NCBI GenBank assembly: GCA_023405565.1
Contig: JAEXXW010000454.1
Coordinates: 1-13,652 of the forward strand
DNA length: 13,652 bases
From: Pseudomonadota bacterium
GTDB taxonomy: Bacteria > Pseudomonadota > Alphaproteobacteria > Rhizobiales > Xanthobacteraceae
Direction: 5' to 3'
The translations under genes were made by a program, and so were the position numbers. This document shows, in pieces, positions 1 to 7,114 of the stretch (position 1 is its first letter; each line of letters opens with the position of its first letter). The notes beneath the pieces were generated by a model. That model had not been told where the DNA came from, did not search any database, and worked only from the letters and a program-made list of their open reading frames with translations.

Positions 1-585
1 AAGGTCACCTGCACCATCCAGATGCGCCGGTTCGATACGCTGATCCAGGCGCTGAATGAAAATCGCGGCGAGGCGGTGATCGCCTCCATCGCCGTGACGG
101 GGGATACCCGCAAGGTGGTCGACTTCACCGACCCCTATTACCGGCTGCCGGCGCGGTTTGTGACCTCGCGCAAGCTCGCAACCCCGAACCTCATTCCGGA
201 GCAGCTCGAGGGCAAGAAGATTGGCGTGGTCGGCGGCAGCGCACATGAAGCCTATCTCAAGACGCTGTTCACCGAGGCGCAGCCGGTCGCCTATCTCACC
301 GCCGATGCCGCCCGCGACGCGCTGCGCAAGGGCGAGGTGGACTATGTGTTTGGCGACGGGGTGGCGCTGTCCTTCTGGATCAACGGCACGGATTCGGAGA
401 ATTGCTGCGCCTTTGCCGGCGGTTCCTTTTTCGAGAGCCGCTATTTCGGCGAGGGTGTCGGCATCGCGGTCCGCAAGGGTAACGAGACTATTCGCCAGGC
501 GCTGAACTGGGCGCTGTATCGCCTCTGGGAGAAGGGGCGTTTTGCCGATCTCTGGCTGCGCTATTTCCCGGTGAATCCGTTCTAA
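1..585 (+). CDS. Periplasmic amino-acid-type solute-binding protein, 5' end cut off by window
   Basis: This is the C-terminal 194 codons of a type 2 periplasmic binding protein (SBP_bac_3 family), which captures an amino acid or similar small polar solute for an ABC importer. The frame is open from base 1, so the start lies upstream. The family signature TRKVVDFTDPYY is visible near codons 36-47, followed by the second lobe with GKKIGVVGGSAHEAYL. The end, with KGRFADLWLRYF, is the usual C-terminal helix. A Cys pair (SENCCAF) occurs in the second lobe. No permease or ATPase gene follows, so any ABC partners lie upstream or elsewhere; an orphan binding or sensor role is possible. The family is clear; the substrate cannot be read from this fragment. 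Confidence 0.85.
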   Translation, partial: KVTCTIQMRRFDTLIQALNENRGEAVIASIAVTGDTRKVVDFTDPYYRLPARFVTSRKLATPNLIPEQLEGKKIGVVGGSAHEAYLKTLFTEAQPVAYLTADAARDALRKGEVDYVFGDGVALSFWINGTDSENCCAFAGGSFFESRYFGEGVGIAVRKGNETIRQALNWALYRLWEKGRFADLWLRYFPVNPF

Positions 586-608
586 AGCCACCATGGGTGT
601 GCAAAAAA

Positions 609-635
609 TTGACGCGCAGGGGCACGGGCAATAAG
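609..635 (+). promoter_or_regulatory. Possible sigma-70-type promoter for lysK
   Basis: TTGACG at 609-614 matches the -35 consensus at 5 of 6 positions. AATAAG at 630-635 matches TATAAT at 4 of 6, but the spacer is only 15 bases and the predicted leader would be very short. It lies in the 70-base gap between the binding-protein gene and lysK. Read-through from the upstream gene is the alternative. Confidence 0.3.
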
Positions 636-655
636 TCTCCCCGCCGGAGAAAAAT

Positions 656-2284
656 ATGTCTGTGACTGAAGCCACCAATCTGCGTGCCCTTGCCGAGCAA
701 TCCGGCGCCTGGCCGTTCGAGGAGGCGCGCAAGATCGTTGCGCGGCTGAAGAAAAAGCCGAAGGACGAGGTGATCTTCTCGACCGGCTATGGCCCGTCGG
801 GGCTGCCGCATATCGGCACCTTCGGCGAAGTGGCGCGCACTACGATGGTGCGCCATGCCTTTCGCGTGCTGACCGACGACAAGATCAGAACCCGGCTGAT
901 CGCCTTTTCCGACGACATGGACGGGCTGCGCAAGGTTCCGGACAACGTCCCGAACAAGGAGATGCTGGCGCAGGATCTCGGCAAGCCGCTGACGCGCGTG
1001 CGCGATCCGTTCGGCACGCATGACAGCTTCGGCGCGCACAACAATGCGCGGCTGCGTGCTTTTCTCGATACCTTCGGCTTCGACTACGAATTCTATTCAG
1101 CGACGCAATGCTACACGTCCGGCCGCTTCGACAAGGCGCTGCTGCAGGTTCTGACGGATTTCGACAAGGTGATGGCGATCATGCTGCCGTCGCTGCGCGA
1201 GGAGCGGGCGCAGACCTATTCGCCGTTCCTGCCGATCTCGCAGCGGACCGGCATCGTGCTGCAGGTGCCTGTCACCGCGCATGATGCTGCGGCCGGCACG
1301 ATCACCTACGAGGATCCGGACACGAAAGAGAGCATCACCACGCCGGTGACCGGTGGCCACTGCAAGCTGCAATGGAAGCCGGACTGGGCGATGCGCTGGC
1401 TTGCGCTGGGCGTCGATTACGAAATGGCCGGCAAGGACCTGATCGATTCAGTGAAGCTGTCCGGTGAGATCAATCGCGCGATTGGCGGTACGCCGCCGGA
1501 AGGCTTCAATTACGAACTGTTCCTCGACGACAAGGGCCAGAAGATTTCCAAGTCGAAGGGCAACGGCCTGACGATCGAGGAATGGCTGCGTTACGCCTCC
1601 CCGGAATCGCTGTCGCTGTTCATGTATCGCGAGCCGAAGGCGGCGAAGCGGCTCTACTTCGATGTCATCCCGCGCAATGTCGACGAATATTTCCAGTTCC
1701 TCGACGGCTATCAGCGGCAGGACGAGAAGCAGCGGCTCGGCAATCCGGTGTGGCATATCCATTCCGGCAACCCGCCGAAGGCTGACATGCCGCTCACCTT
1801 CCAGCTCATGCTGACGCTGGTCTCGTCGTCGAATGCCGAGAATGCGGACACGCTGTGGGGCTTCATCGGCCGCTACCGTCCCGGTGTGACGCCGCAGACG
1901 CATCCGAAGCTCGATGCGATGGTCGGTTATGCGATCAACTATTATCGCGACTTCGTCGCGCCGACGAAGCAGTTCCGCGAGCCGAACGAGCAGGATCGCA
2001 AGGCGCTGACTGATCTGCGCGATGCCTTGTCCAATCTTGCCGGCGATTCAAGTGCCGAGGATATCCAGAACGTCGTTTACGAGATCGGCCGCCGCGAGCC
2101 GTATCTGGACGAAAAGAAGAAGGGCAAGGATGGCCGGCCGGGCGTCTCGCTCGACTGGTTCAACATGCTCTACCAGGTGCTGCTCGGGCAGGAGAAAGGC
2201 CCGCGCTTCGGTACCTTCGTTGCTGCGTATGGATTGCAGAACACAGTCGACATGATCGACGGAGCGCTGGCGCGGTCCGCCTGA
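656..2284 (+). CDS. lysK: Class I (archaeal-type) lysyl-tRNA synthetase
   Basis: The product charges tRNA-Lys with lysine in the cytoplasm, using the class I Rossmann-fold catalytic domain rather than the class II fold of the usual bacterial LysS. Of 542 residues, the HIGH-type motif is HIGT at about 52-55 within [10 protein letters not shown], and the KMSKS-type loop is KISKSKGN at about 296-303. The C-terminal third is helical and fits the anticodon-binding domain. Length is normal for the family. The ATG at 656 is supported by GGAGA at 646-650, five bases upstream. Class I LysRS is known from archaea, spirochaetes and most alphaproteobacteria, so it is expected here. The permease gene follows after nine bases and may be cotranscribed. 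No class II lysS is in the window. Confidence 0.95.
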   Translation: MSVTEATNLRALAEQSGAWPFEEARKIVARLKKKPKDEVIFSTGYGPSGLPHIGTFGEVARTTMVRHAFRVLTDDKIRTRLIAFSDDMDGLRKVPDNVPNKEMLAQDLGKPLTRVRDPFGTHDSFGAHNNARLRAFLDTFGFDYEFYSATQCYTSGRFDKALLQVLTDFDKVMAIMLPSLREERAQTYSPFLPISQRTGIVLQVPVTAHDAAAGTITYEDPDTKESITTPVTGGHCKLQWKPDWAMRWLALGVDYEMAGKDLIDSVKLSGEINRAIGGTPPEGFNYELFLDDKGQKISKSKGNGLTIEEWLRYASPESLSLFMYREPKAAKRLYFDVIPRNVDEYFQFLDGYQRQDEKQRLGNPVWHIHSGNPPKADMPLTFQLMLTLVSSSNAENADTLWGFIGRYRPGVTPQTHPKLDAMVGYAINYYRDFVAPTKQFREPNEQDRKALTDLRDALSNLAGDSSAEDIQNVVYEIGRREPYLDEKKKGKDGRPGVSLDWFNMLYQVLLGQEKGPRFGTFVAAYGLQNTVDMIDGALARSA

Positions 2285-2293
2285 AAGTAAACG

Positions 2294-3052
2294 ATGATGA
2301 TGGCGCTGACGCCGCTCACACTGGGCCTGGTCGCCGCCACCATCGTCTTCACGTCGTTCCTGTCCGGCATTTTCGGCATGGCTGGCGGCATGATCCTTCT
2401 GGGCGTGCTGCTGGTCTTTTTCGATGTGTCCACCGGCATGGTGCTGTTCTCGGCGATCCAGCTCGCCGCGAATGGCTGGCGTGCCATCCTGTGGCGTCGC
2501 TTCGTCATCTGGCGGATCTTCTGGCTCTATGTGGTTGGCGCCGCGATCGCCTTTCTCGCCATGCGGTCGCTGGCTTTTGTGCCGAGCAAGGCGCTGGTCT
2601 ATCTCGCGCTCGGTGCGATGCCGTTCCTGATCGACCTGCTGCCGAAGGCGGCACGCCCGAATATCGAACATCGGGGCGTACCGTTTGTCACCGGGTTGAC
2701 CACGACCGTCGTGCAACTGGTTGCCGGCGTCGGCGGCCTGTTCCTCGATTTGTTTTTCCAGAAGAGCAAGCTCGACCGCAAAACCACGGTCGGCACCAAG
2801 GCGGTGACGCAGAGTTTCGCGCATATCCTGCGCCTGCTGTATTTCAGCTCATTCGCCGATCGCCTCGATGCGATCCCCGGCTGGTCATACATTCCTGCAA
2901 TCGCACTGGCGATTGCCGGCACCTCGCTCGCGCCCTATGTGCTGGAACGAATGACGGACGACGGCTTCCGGCGCTACACGCGCTGGATCATCCTGACCAT
3001 CAGCACGGTTTATATCGTCCGTGGCCTGATGCTGCTGTCCGTAGGTTACTGA
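2294..3052 (+). CDS. TauE/SafE-family (DUF81) membrane permease
   Basis: This is a 252-residue, strongly hydrophobic inner-membrane protein with about six to eight predicted spans. It belongs to the TauE/SafE family, whose characterised members export sulfite or sulfonates or move small organic acids. The family-typical glycine-rich first repeat, SGIFGMAGGMILLG, lies near residues 21-34. A second repeat-like segment with GVGGLFLDL lies near the middle. Three ATG codons in a row (2294, 2297, 2300) leave the exact start uncertain, and there is no clear Shine-Dalgarno sequence. It begins nine bases after lysK and may depend on read-through or translational coupling. Its stop codon overlaps the end of the convergent S24 gene. 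Substrate is unknown. Confidence 0.85.
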   Translation: MMMALTPLTLGLVAATIVFTSFLSGIFGMAGGMILLGVLLVFFDVSTGMVLFSAIQLAANGWRAILWRRFVIWRIFWLYVVGAAIAFLAMRSLAFVPSKALVYLALGAMPFLIDLLPKAARPNIEHRGVPFVTGLTTTVVQLVAGVGGLFLDLFFQKSKLDRKTTVGTKAVTQSFAHILRLLYFSSFADRLDAIPGWSYIPAIALAIAGTSLAPYVLERMTDDGFRRYTRWIILTISTVYIVRGLMLLSVGY

Positions 3053-3675
3053 CTGACCCAGAGAATGCGGGCGATCCACAAGACGTCCGACATCGCCAAT
3101 GTGCGATCGGGATGGCTCGGATTGAAGGATTGAAGCTCGATGGCCTTTGCCGTTTTTTTTCCGAGCTGTTTCACCATGACTTCGCCGTCATTGGTCTTGA
3201 CGACGACGCGGTCGCCACGGCGAACCGGAGCCGACGGTGAGACGACGATCACATCGCCCCTGCGATAGGCCGGCAGCATCGAGTCGCCTGAGATTTTCAG
3301 CGCGTAGGCGTGTTCGTCCTTCAGTGCCGGGATATCGACTTCATCCCAGCCCTTGCCGACAGGGAAGCCGCCATCGTCGAAATAGCCGCGCGCGCCTGCT
3401 TCGGCGAAGCCGATCAACGGCAGGCCTTGCGTGATCGGGCGTGCGGTCTCGGAAATCAGGGCGATGAAGGCCTCGATGCTGGTGTCGGTCGCGGCCAGCG
3501 ATTTCGCCACCGATTCCGTCGACGGCCAGCGTGCACGGCCGTCCGGCGTCACGCGTTTCGACTTGTTGAAGGTGGTGGGGTCGAGGCCTGCCTTCTTGGC
3601 GAGGCCCGACGCTGACAAGCCGGCCCGTGCGGCGAGGCGGTCGATGGCAGTCCAGATCTGTGCATGCGTGAGCAT
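3046..3675 (-). CDS. HTH/S24-peptidase regulator, LexA/CI-like
   Basis: This is a 209-residue regulator with an N-terminal helix-turn-helix-like region (about residues 5-60) and a C-terminal S24 (LexA/CI-type) domain (about 85-205). The expected nucleophile is S132 in SGDSMLP and the general-base lysine is K169 in VMVKQL. The 37-residue spacing equals that of S119 and K156 in E. coli LexA. An Ala-Gly pair (A93-G94, in GFAEAGARG) sits where LexA-type proteins cut themselves, so autocleavage is plausible but not shown. It is not LexA itself: the N-terminus is unlike the LexA winged helix. ATG at 3675 has a weak TCAGGG upstream. It diverges from pyrD, and a perfect inverted repeat lies 47-64 bases upstream, which suggests autoregulation. 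Target genes are unknown. An A8 run interrupts the codons just after K169. Confidence 0.85.
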   Translation of the reverse strand: MLTHAQIWTAIDRLAARAGLSASGLAKKAGLDPTTFNKSKRVTPDGRARWPSTESVAKSLAATDTSIEAFIALISETARPITQGLPLIGFAEAGARGYFDDGGFPVGKGWDEVDIPALKDEHAYALKISGDSMLPAYRRGDVIVVSPSAPVRRGDRVVVKTNDGEVMVKQLGKKTAKAIELQSFNPSHPDRTLAMSDVLWIARILWVSQ

Positions 3676-3721
3676 GGCGTTCGCCCTGACGGTGGACGGG
3701 TCGCGGGTGGTGTGACTATTG

Positions 3722-3739
3722 TCCTACCTGCGGGTAGGA
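3722..3739. promoter_or_regulatory. Inverted-repeat operator candidate between S24 regulator and pyrD
   Basis: TCCTACC (3722-3728), TGCG, then GGTAGGA (3733-3739) form a perfect 7-4-7 inverted repeat in the 168-base divergent gap. Size and symmetry fit a dimeric helix-turn-helix repressor. On the leftward strand it would fall between weak -35-like (TAATTC) and -10-like (ACAATA) sequences, where binding would block RNA polymerase. The natural candidate ligand is the adjacent S24 regulator; this is inference. I saw no second full copy in the window. Confidence 0.55.
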
Positions 3740-3784
3740 ATTAGAGCCTTTTGTGGGTTCTGTCCAGCCTTGCATTCCCGTTTC

Positions 3785-3813
3785 TTGTCGCCCGCGCCGC
3801 GCGTGGCTAGGTT
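3785..3813 (+). promoter_or_regulatory. Possible pyrD promoter
   Basis: TTGTCG (3785-3790), a 17-base spacer and TAGGTT (3808-3813) resemble an alphaproteobacterial housekeeping promoter with a strong TTG and weak -10. Transcription would start near 3820, leaving a short leader with GGAG at 3830-3833 before the GTG start. It lies about 45 bases beyond the inverted repeat, so the regulator would not necessarily control pyrD. Confidence 0.4.
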
Positions 3814-3843
3814 GGCTCGCTTTCTTTCCGGAGTTGCCCTGCA

Positions 3844-4938
3844 GTGATTGGCCTTTTCGAGCGCCTGAGCCGTCCTCTTCTTCACCGTTTTGAGCCTGAA
3901 GATGCCCACCGCCTGGCATTGCGGGCGCTGCAATGGACTCCGTTACCTCCGGCGAAGCCGGATGATTCGCGTCTGCGTGTGCGCGCCTTCGGTTTGAATT
4001 TCCCCAACCCGGTCGGGGTCGCACCCGGCTTCGACAAGAACGGCGAAGTGCCGGATGCGCTGCTGCGCCTCGGCTTCGGTTTCGTCGAGATCGGTACGGT
4101 GACGCCGCGCCCGCAGGCCGGCAATCCGCGGCCGCGGCTGTTCCGCCTTGATGCCGACGAGGCGGTGATCAACCGGCTCGGCTTCAACAATGACGGTGGG
4201 GAAGAGGTATTGCGGAGGCTGGCCGCGCGGGCCAACCGCAACGGCATTGTCGCGATCAATATCGGCGCCAACCGCGACAGCAAGGATCGCGCGGCTGATT
4301 ATGTGCGGCTGGTCGAAGCTTTCGCGCCGGTGGTCAGCTACATCACCGTCAATGTGTCGTCGCCGAATACGCCGGGCCTGCGCAACCTGCAGGAAGCGAA
4401 AAGCCTCGACGATCTTCTGGCGCGCGTCATTGAGGCGCGCAATCGCGTGCAGGCCAATGCCGGTCCGACACCCTTGCTTCTGAAAATTGCGCCGGATGTG
4501 TCGCTCGGCGATCTCGACGACATCGTCGGTATCGCACGCCAGCGCAAGGTCGACGGCATGATCGTCGGCAATACGACGATCGGCCGGCCGCCGTCATTGA
4601 AGGAGCGCGAAAAGGCGATGGAGCAGGGCGGTCTGTCGGGCAAGCCGTTGTTCGGACTGTCGACGCGGATGCTGGCGGAAACCTATGTGCGGCTGGAAGG
4701 GGCGATGCCGATCATTGGCGTCGGCGGCATCGACTCGGGCGAGGCGGCGGTGGCCAAGGTCAGGGCCGGAGCAACACTGATCCAGCTTTACAGCGCGCTG
4801 GTGTTTCATGGCTTGGCGCTGTTGCCGCAGATCAAGCGCGGATTGCTCGATGCGTTGCAAAAGGGCCGGCATCAATCGCTCGCCGACCTCACGGGCGCGG
4901 ATGCAGCCGATATCACCGCCCAGAAGTGGCCGGTTTAG
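3844..4938 (+). CDS. pyrD: Dihydroorotate dehydrogenase (quinone), class 2
   Basis: The enzyme oxidises dihydroorotate to orotate and passes electrons from FMN to the membrane quinone pool, the fourth step of pyrimidine synthesis. All 364 residues fit class 2. There is an N-terminal membrane-associating helix (residues 1-30), then GVAPGFDKNGE (about 58-68), the substrate-contacting RLGFNNDG (111-118), and NVSSPNTPGLR (170-180) with the catalytic serine of class 2 enzymes. Later come LLLKIAPD, the FMN-binding GVGGIDSGEAA, and QLYSALVFHG. The start is GTG at 3844 with GGAG at 3830-3833; the N-terminal LFERLSRPLL sequence agrees with family starts. It is monocistronic as far as can be seen, divergent from the S24 regulator and convergent with the DUF6460 gene. 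Confidence 0.96.
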   Translation: MIGLFERLSRPLLHRFEPEDAHRLALRALQWTPLPPAKPDDSRLRVRAFGLNFPNPVGVAPGFDKNGEVPDALLRLGFGFVEIGTVTPRPQAGNPRPRLFRLDADEAVINRLGFNNDGGEEVLRRLAARANRNGIVAINIGANRDSKDRAADYVRLVEAFAPVVSYITVNVSSPNTPGLRNLQEAKSLDDLLARVIEARNRVQANAGPTPLLLKIAPDVSLGDLDDIVGIARQRKVDGMIVGNTTIGRPPSLKEREKAMEQGGLSGKPLFGLSTRMLAETYVRLEGAMPIIGVGGIDSGEAAVAKVRAGATLIQLYSALVFHGLALLPQIKRGLLDALQKGRHQSLADLTGADAADITAQKWPV

Positions 4939-4944
4939 TTGCTC

Positions 4945-5049
4945 GTCATTCCGGACGCCGCGGAGCGGCGATCCGGAGTCCATTTACAGCAAGATTGTTC
5001 ATGATCCTGGATTCCGGGTTCGCGGACTTGGTCCGCGCCCCGGAATGAC
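4945..5049. repeat. 105-base compound palindromic repeat, ATTCCGG type
   Basis: Perfect 10-base terminal inverted repeats, GTCATTCCGG (4945-4954) and CCGGAATGAC (5040-5049), bound two hairpins. The left hairpin pairs CCGGA (4951-4955) with TCCGG (4972-4976) and CGCCGC with GCGGCG around a GGA loop. The right hairpin pairs ATTCCGGG (5011-5018) with CCCGGAAT (5039-5046) and CGCGGAC with GTCCGCG around a TTG loop. It fills the gap between convergent pyrD and the DUF6460 gene, ending three bases before the latter's stop. A shorter relative of the right half lies at 12602-12635. It resembles the REP-like intergenic elements common in Bradyrhizobium-group genomes and may serve as a bidirectional terminator or mRNA 3'-end stabiliser. 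Confidence 0.85.
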
Positions 5050-5051
5050 TA

Positions 5052-5393
5052 TCAACGCCCCCGCGGCGCGTTGACGAGGCGCATGATCAGCCAGACCGGG
5101 ATCACGATCACCGCGCCGAGCAGGAAGTAACGCCACAGCCAGTTGAGGGCATCGAAGCCGAGATTCCAGACGGTCTCGATCAGATGCCGGATGCTGGCAA
5201 CGATGTTGTACGGGTTGAGGCCGAAGGCATGCATCACGAAGCCGATCAGGATCGACAACAGGATCAGCCGGCCTAGTACGCCGAGCGGCGAGCCGCCGAG
5301 AAAGCGGCTCAACGAGTCGCTGTTGGCTGGACGCCGCGAGTCCGTGGACGCGCCACCTTCGGTGGTCGACACCCGTGGATCATTGACCGACAT
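5052..5393 (-). CDS. Small inner-membrane protein, DUF6460-type
   Basis: This 113-residue protein has a polar N-terminal third (about residues 1-35, rich in Ser, Thr and Asp). Two hydrophobic spans follow: one around LILLSILIGFVMHAFGL (about 42-58) and one around FLLGAVIVIPVWLIM (about 90-104). Between them is an amphipathic segment. The pattern and the phrase FLGGSPLGVLGRL match DUF6460 as I recall it; function is unknown. ATG at 5393 was chosen over the in-frame ATG at 5417 because AGGAGG ends six bases before it. It starts 50 bases after the ligase stop on the same strand, so it may be read from the exonuclease-ligase transcript, although nothing ties it to repair. Confidence 0.75.
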   Translation of the reverse strand: MSVNDPRVSTTEGGASTDSRRPANSDSLSRFLGGSPLGVLGRLILLSILIGFVMHAFGLNPYNIVASIRHLIETVWNLGFDALNWLWRYFLLGAVIVIPVWLIMRLVNAPRGR

Positions 5394-5398
5394 TTTGT

Positions 5399-5404
5399 CC
5401 TCCT
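5399..5404 (-). promoter_or_regulatory. Consensus Shine-Dalgarno fixing the DUF6460 start
   Basis: The minus strand reads AGGAGG, then ACAAA-type spacing, then ATG at 5393. It is the strongest ribosome-binding site in the window and rejects the upstream ATG at 5417 as the start. Confidence 0.85.
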
Positions 5405-5443
5405 GCAGCGGTAACATGGCCCGCCAAACGCCACGTCATTTAA

Positions 5444-7114
5444 CTATGGCGCAGCCGCCCGCAAGGTGCTGCGATTTGTCTCTATCCCTTCTAGCATATT
5501 CTCAAGGGTTTCGAGACGGTCGGCTTCTCGCGGCGGCTTGTCCCAGCGCAGCCGGTTGATGCGCGGAAAGCGCATGGCGAGGCCGGATTTGTGCCGTGTG
5601 GAGCGCTGCAGGCCCTCGAAAGCCACTTCCAGCACCAGGCCTTCGTCCGGGCCGTATTTCACCGCCCGCACCGGGCCGAAACGTTCGACGGTATTGTTGC
5701 GGACATATTTGTCGATCTTCAGCAACTCCTCATCGGTGAAGCCGAAATAGGCCTTGCCGACCGGCACGAGCGCCTCGGCGCCGTCGACCTCACTCCAGAC
5801 GCCGAAGGTGTAATCGGAATAATAGGACGAGCGCTTGCCGCTGCCGCGCTGCGCATACATCAGCACGGCATCGACGGTGAGCGGATCACGTTTCCATTTC
5901 CACCACAGGCCTTTCGGCCGGCCCGGCACATAGGGTGCGTCCTTGCGCTTCAGCATGATGCCTTCGACAGCATTGGCGTCTTCTCCTGCGCCAGCGGAGG
6001 CGGGATCGGCGCGCGCAGCAGCCAGCTCCGGCCAGCTCTTGAAATCGACAAGCGGCGAAAGATCGAGCCGCGGATGCGCGTGGCGCGCGATGAAATCCCG
6101 CAGCCGCTTGCGCCGTTCCTCGAACGGCAAGTCGCGCAGGTCCTCGTGTCCATCGACCAGAAGATCATAGGCGCGCAGATGCGCGGGATATTCGAGCAGA
6201 AGTTTGGGTGTCACCGCCTTGCGATTGAGGCGCTGCTGCAAGACATTAAAGCTCTGCACGCGTTCATCGCGCAGGATCAGGAGTTCGCCATCCAGCGAAC
6301 CATTGAAGTTCAACGACTCAAGCAGATCGGGAAAGCTTTTCGAAATGTCTTCACCGGTGCGTGAATACATGCGCACAATGCGCTCGCCCTGTTCATTCAC
6401 GCCGGCGGAGGCTTGTACACGAATGCCATCCCACTTCCATTCGGCCATGAAGTCGGCGGGATCGAGCTTTTCGAAATCGGCATCCTCGATCGCATGCGCC
6501 AGCATGGCCGGACGGAATGGCGCCGGATCGGTGGTCGATGGCTTGTCGCCGCGGCTTTCCAGCCAGGCGAACAGATCGGTGTAGGGCGGCTCGAGGCCGG
6601 ACCACATCAATTCGATGTCGGTGACATCCTTGTCGCCGAGTGCGGCCGCGGCGGTCTTGGCAAGACGTGCGGAGACGCCGACGCGCAGCGCGCCCATCAC
6701 CAGCTTCAGCAGCGCCCAGCGTCCGGTCTCATCCAGCGCATCGAGCCAGCGCGCGATCTGCGCCGGCAATTGCGCCTTGCCGAGCGTGTTGAGCGTCGTG
6801 ACCACATCACTGATCGATGGGATGAAATTCGGCCGCGCTTCTGGCAAAGGCCACATCAGCGCGATGGTTTCCGACGTGTCGCCGACGAAATCGCGCGACA
6901 ATGCGAATAGAACCGGGTCGGCGCGTTCGGTGATCAGGCCGCGGATCATGCCGGGCTTGGCATACTGGAAGGTGAGGTTGCCGGTGAGTGCCGCCAGCGC
7001 GTAGCCGCGCTCGGGATCGGGCGTGTGACGGAAATAATCCGTCATGAGACGCAGCTTGTTGTTGCGTCCGGGCTCATAGGCGAGGCGGTCCAGCAATTCG
7101 GCGAAGCGGTTCAT
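5444..7114 (-). CDS. ATP-dependent DNA ligase of the ligase-associated damage-response set
   Basis: The enzyme seals nicks in duplex DNA with ATP, in addition to the NAD-dependent LigA that bacteria use for replication. Its 556 residues divide into an N-terminal DNA-binding domain (about 1-200), an adenylation domain (about 205-410) and an OB-fold (about 411-545). Motif I is EWKWDGIR with the adenylated lysine at K227. RMYSRTGEDIS (about 248-258) holds the motif Ia-type Arg. LDGELL (274-279) is motif III, VEGIMLKRK (383-391) is motif IV, and WWKWKRD (404-410) is motif V. The family is annotated as the cisplatin-damage-response or ligase-associated type. Its ATG overlaps the exonuclease stop as ATGA, implying translational coupling. 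No LigD-like polymerase or Ku gene accompanies it, so this is not the NHEJ ligase. Confidence 0.94.
   Translation of the reverse strand: MNRFAELLDRLAYEPGRNNKLRLMTDYFRHTPDPERGYALAALTGNLTFQYAKPGMIRGLITERADPVLFALSRDFVGDTSETIALMWPLPEARPNFIPSISDVVTTLNTLGKAQLPAQIARWLDALDETGRWALLKLVMGALRVGVSARLAKTAAAALGDKDVTDIELMWSGLEPPYTDLFAWLESRGDKPSTTDPAPFRPAMLAHAIEDADFEKLDPADFMAEWKWDGIRVQASAGVNEQGERIVRMYSRTGEDISKSFPDLLESLNFNGSLDGELLILRDERVQSFNVLQQRLNRKAVTPKLLLEYPAHLRAYDLLVDGHEDLRDLPFEERRKRLRDFIARHAHPRLDLSPLVDFKSWPELAAARADPASAGAGEDANAVEGIMLKRKDAPYVPGRPKGLWWKWKRDPLTVDAVLMYAQRGSGKRSSYYSDYTFGVWSEVDGAEALVPVGKAYFGFTDEELLKIDKYVRNNTVERFGPVRAVKYGPDEGLVLEVAFEGLQRSTRHKSGLAMRFPRINRLRWDKPPREADRLETLENMLEGIETNRSTLRAAAP

Noticed and set aside
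2048..2824. A 258-codon minus-strand frame across the lysK-permease junction
   Set aside because: It spans two real genes antisense, is full of Arg, Asp and His with no domain, and is a codon-bias shadow.
4945..5049. A CRISPR array or insertion sequence at the pyrD junction
   Set aside because: There are no direct repeats with spacers and no transposase frame; the structure is purely hairpin-based.
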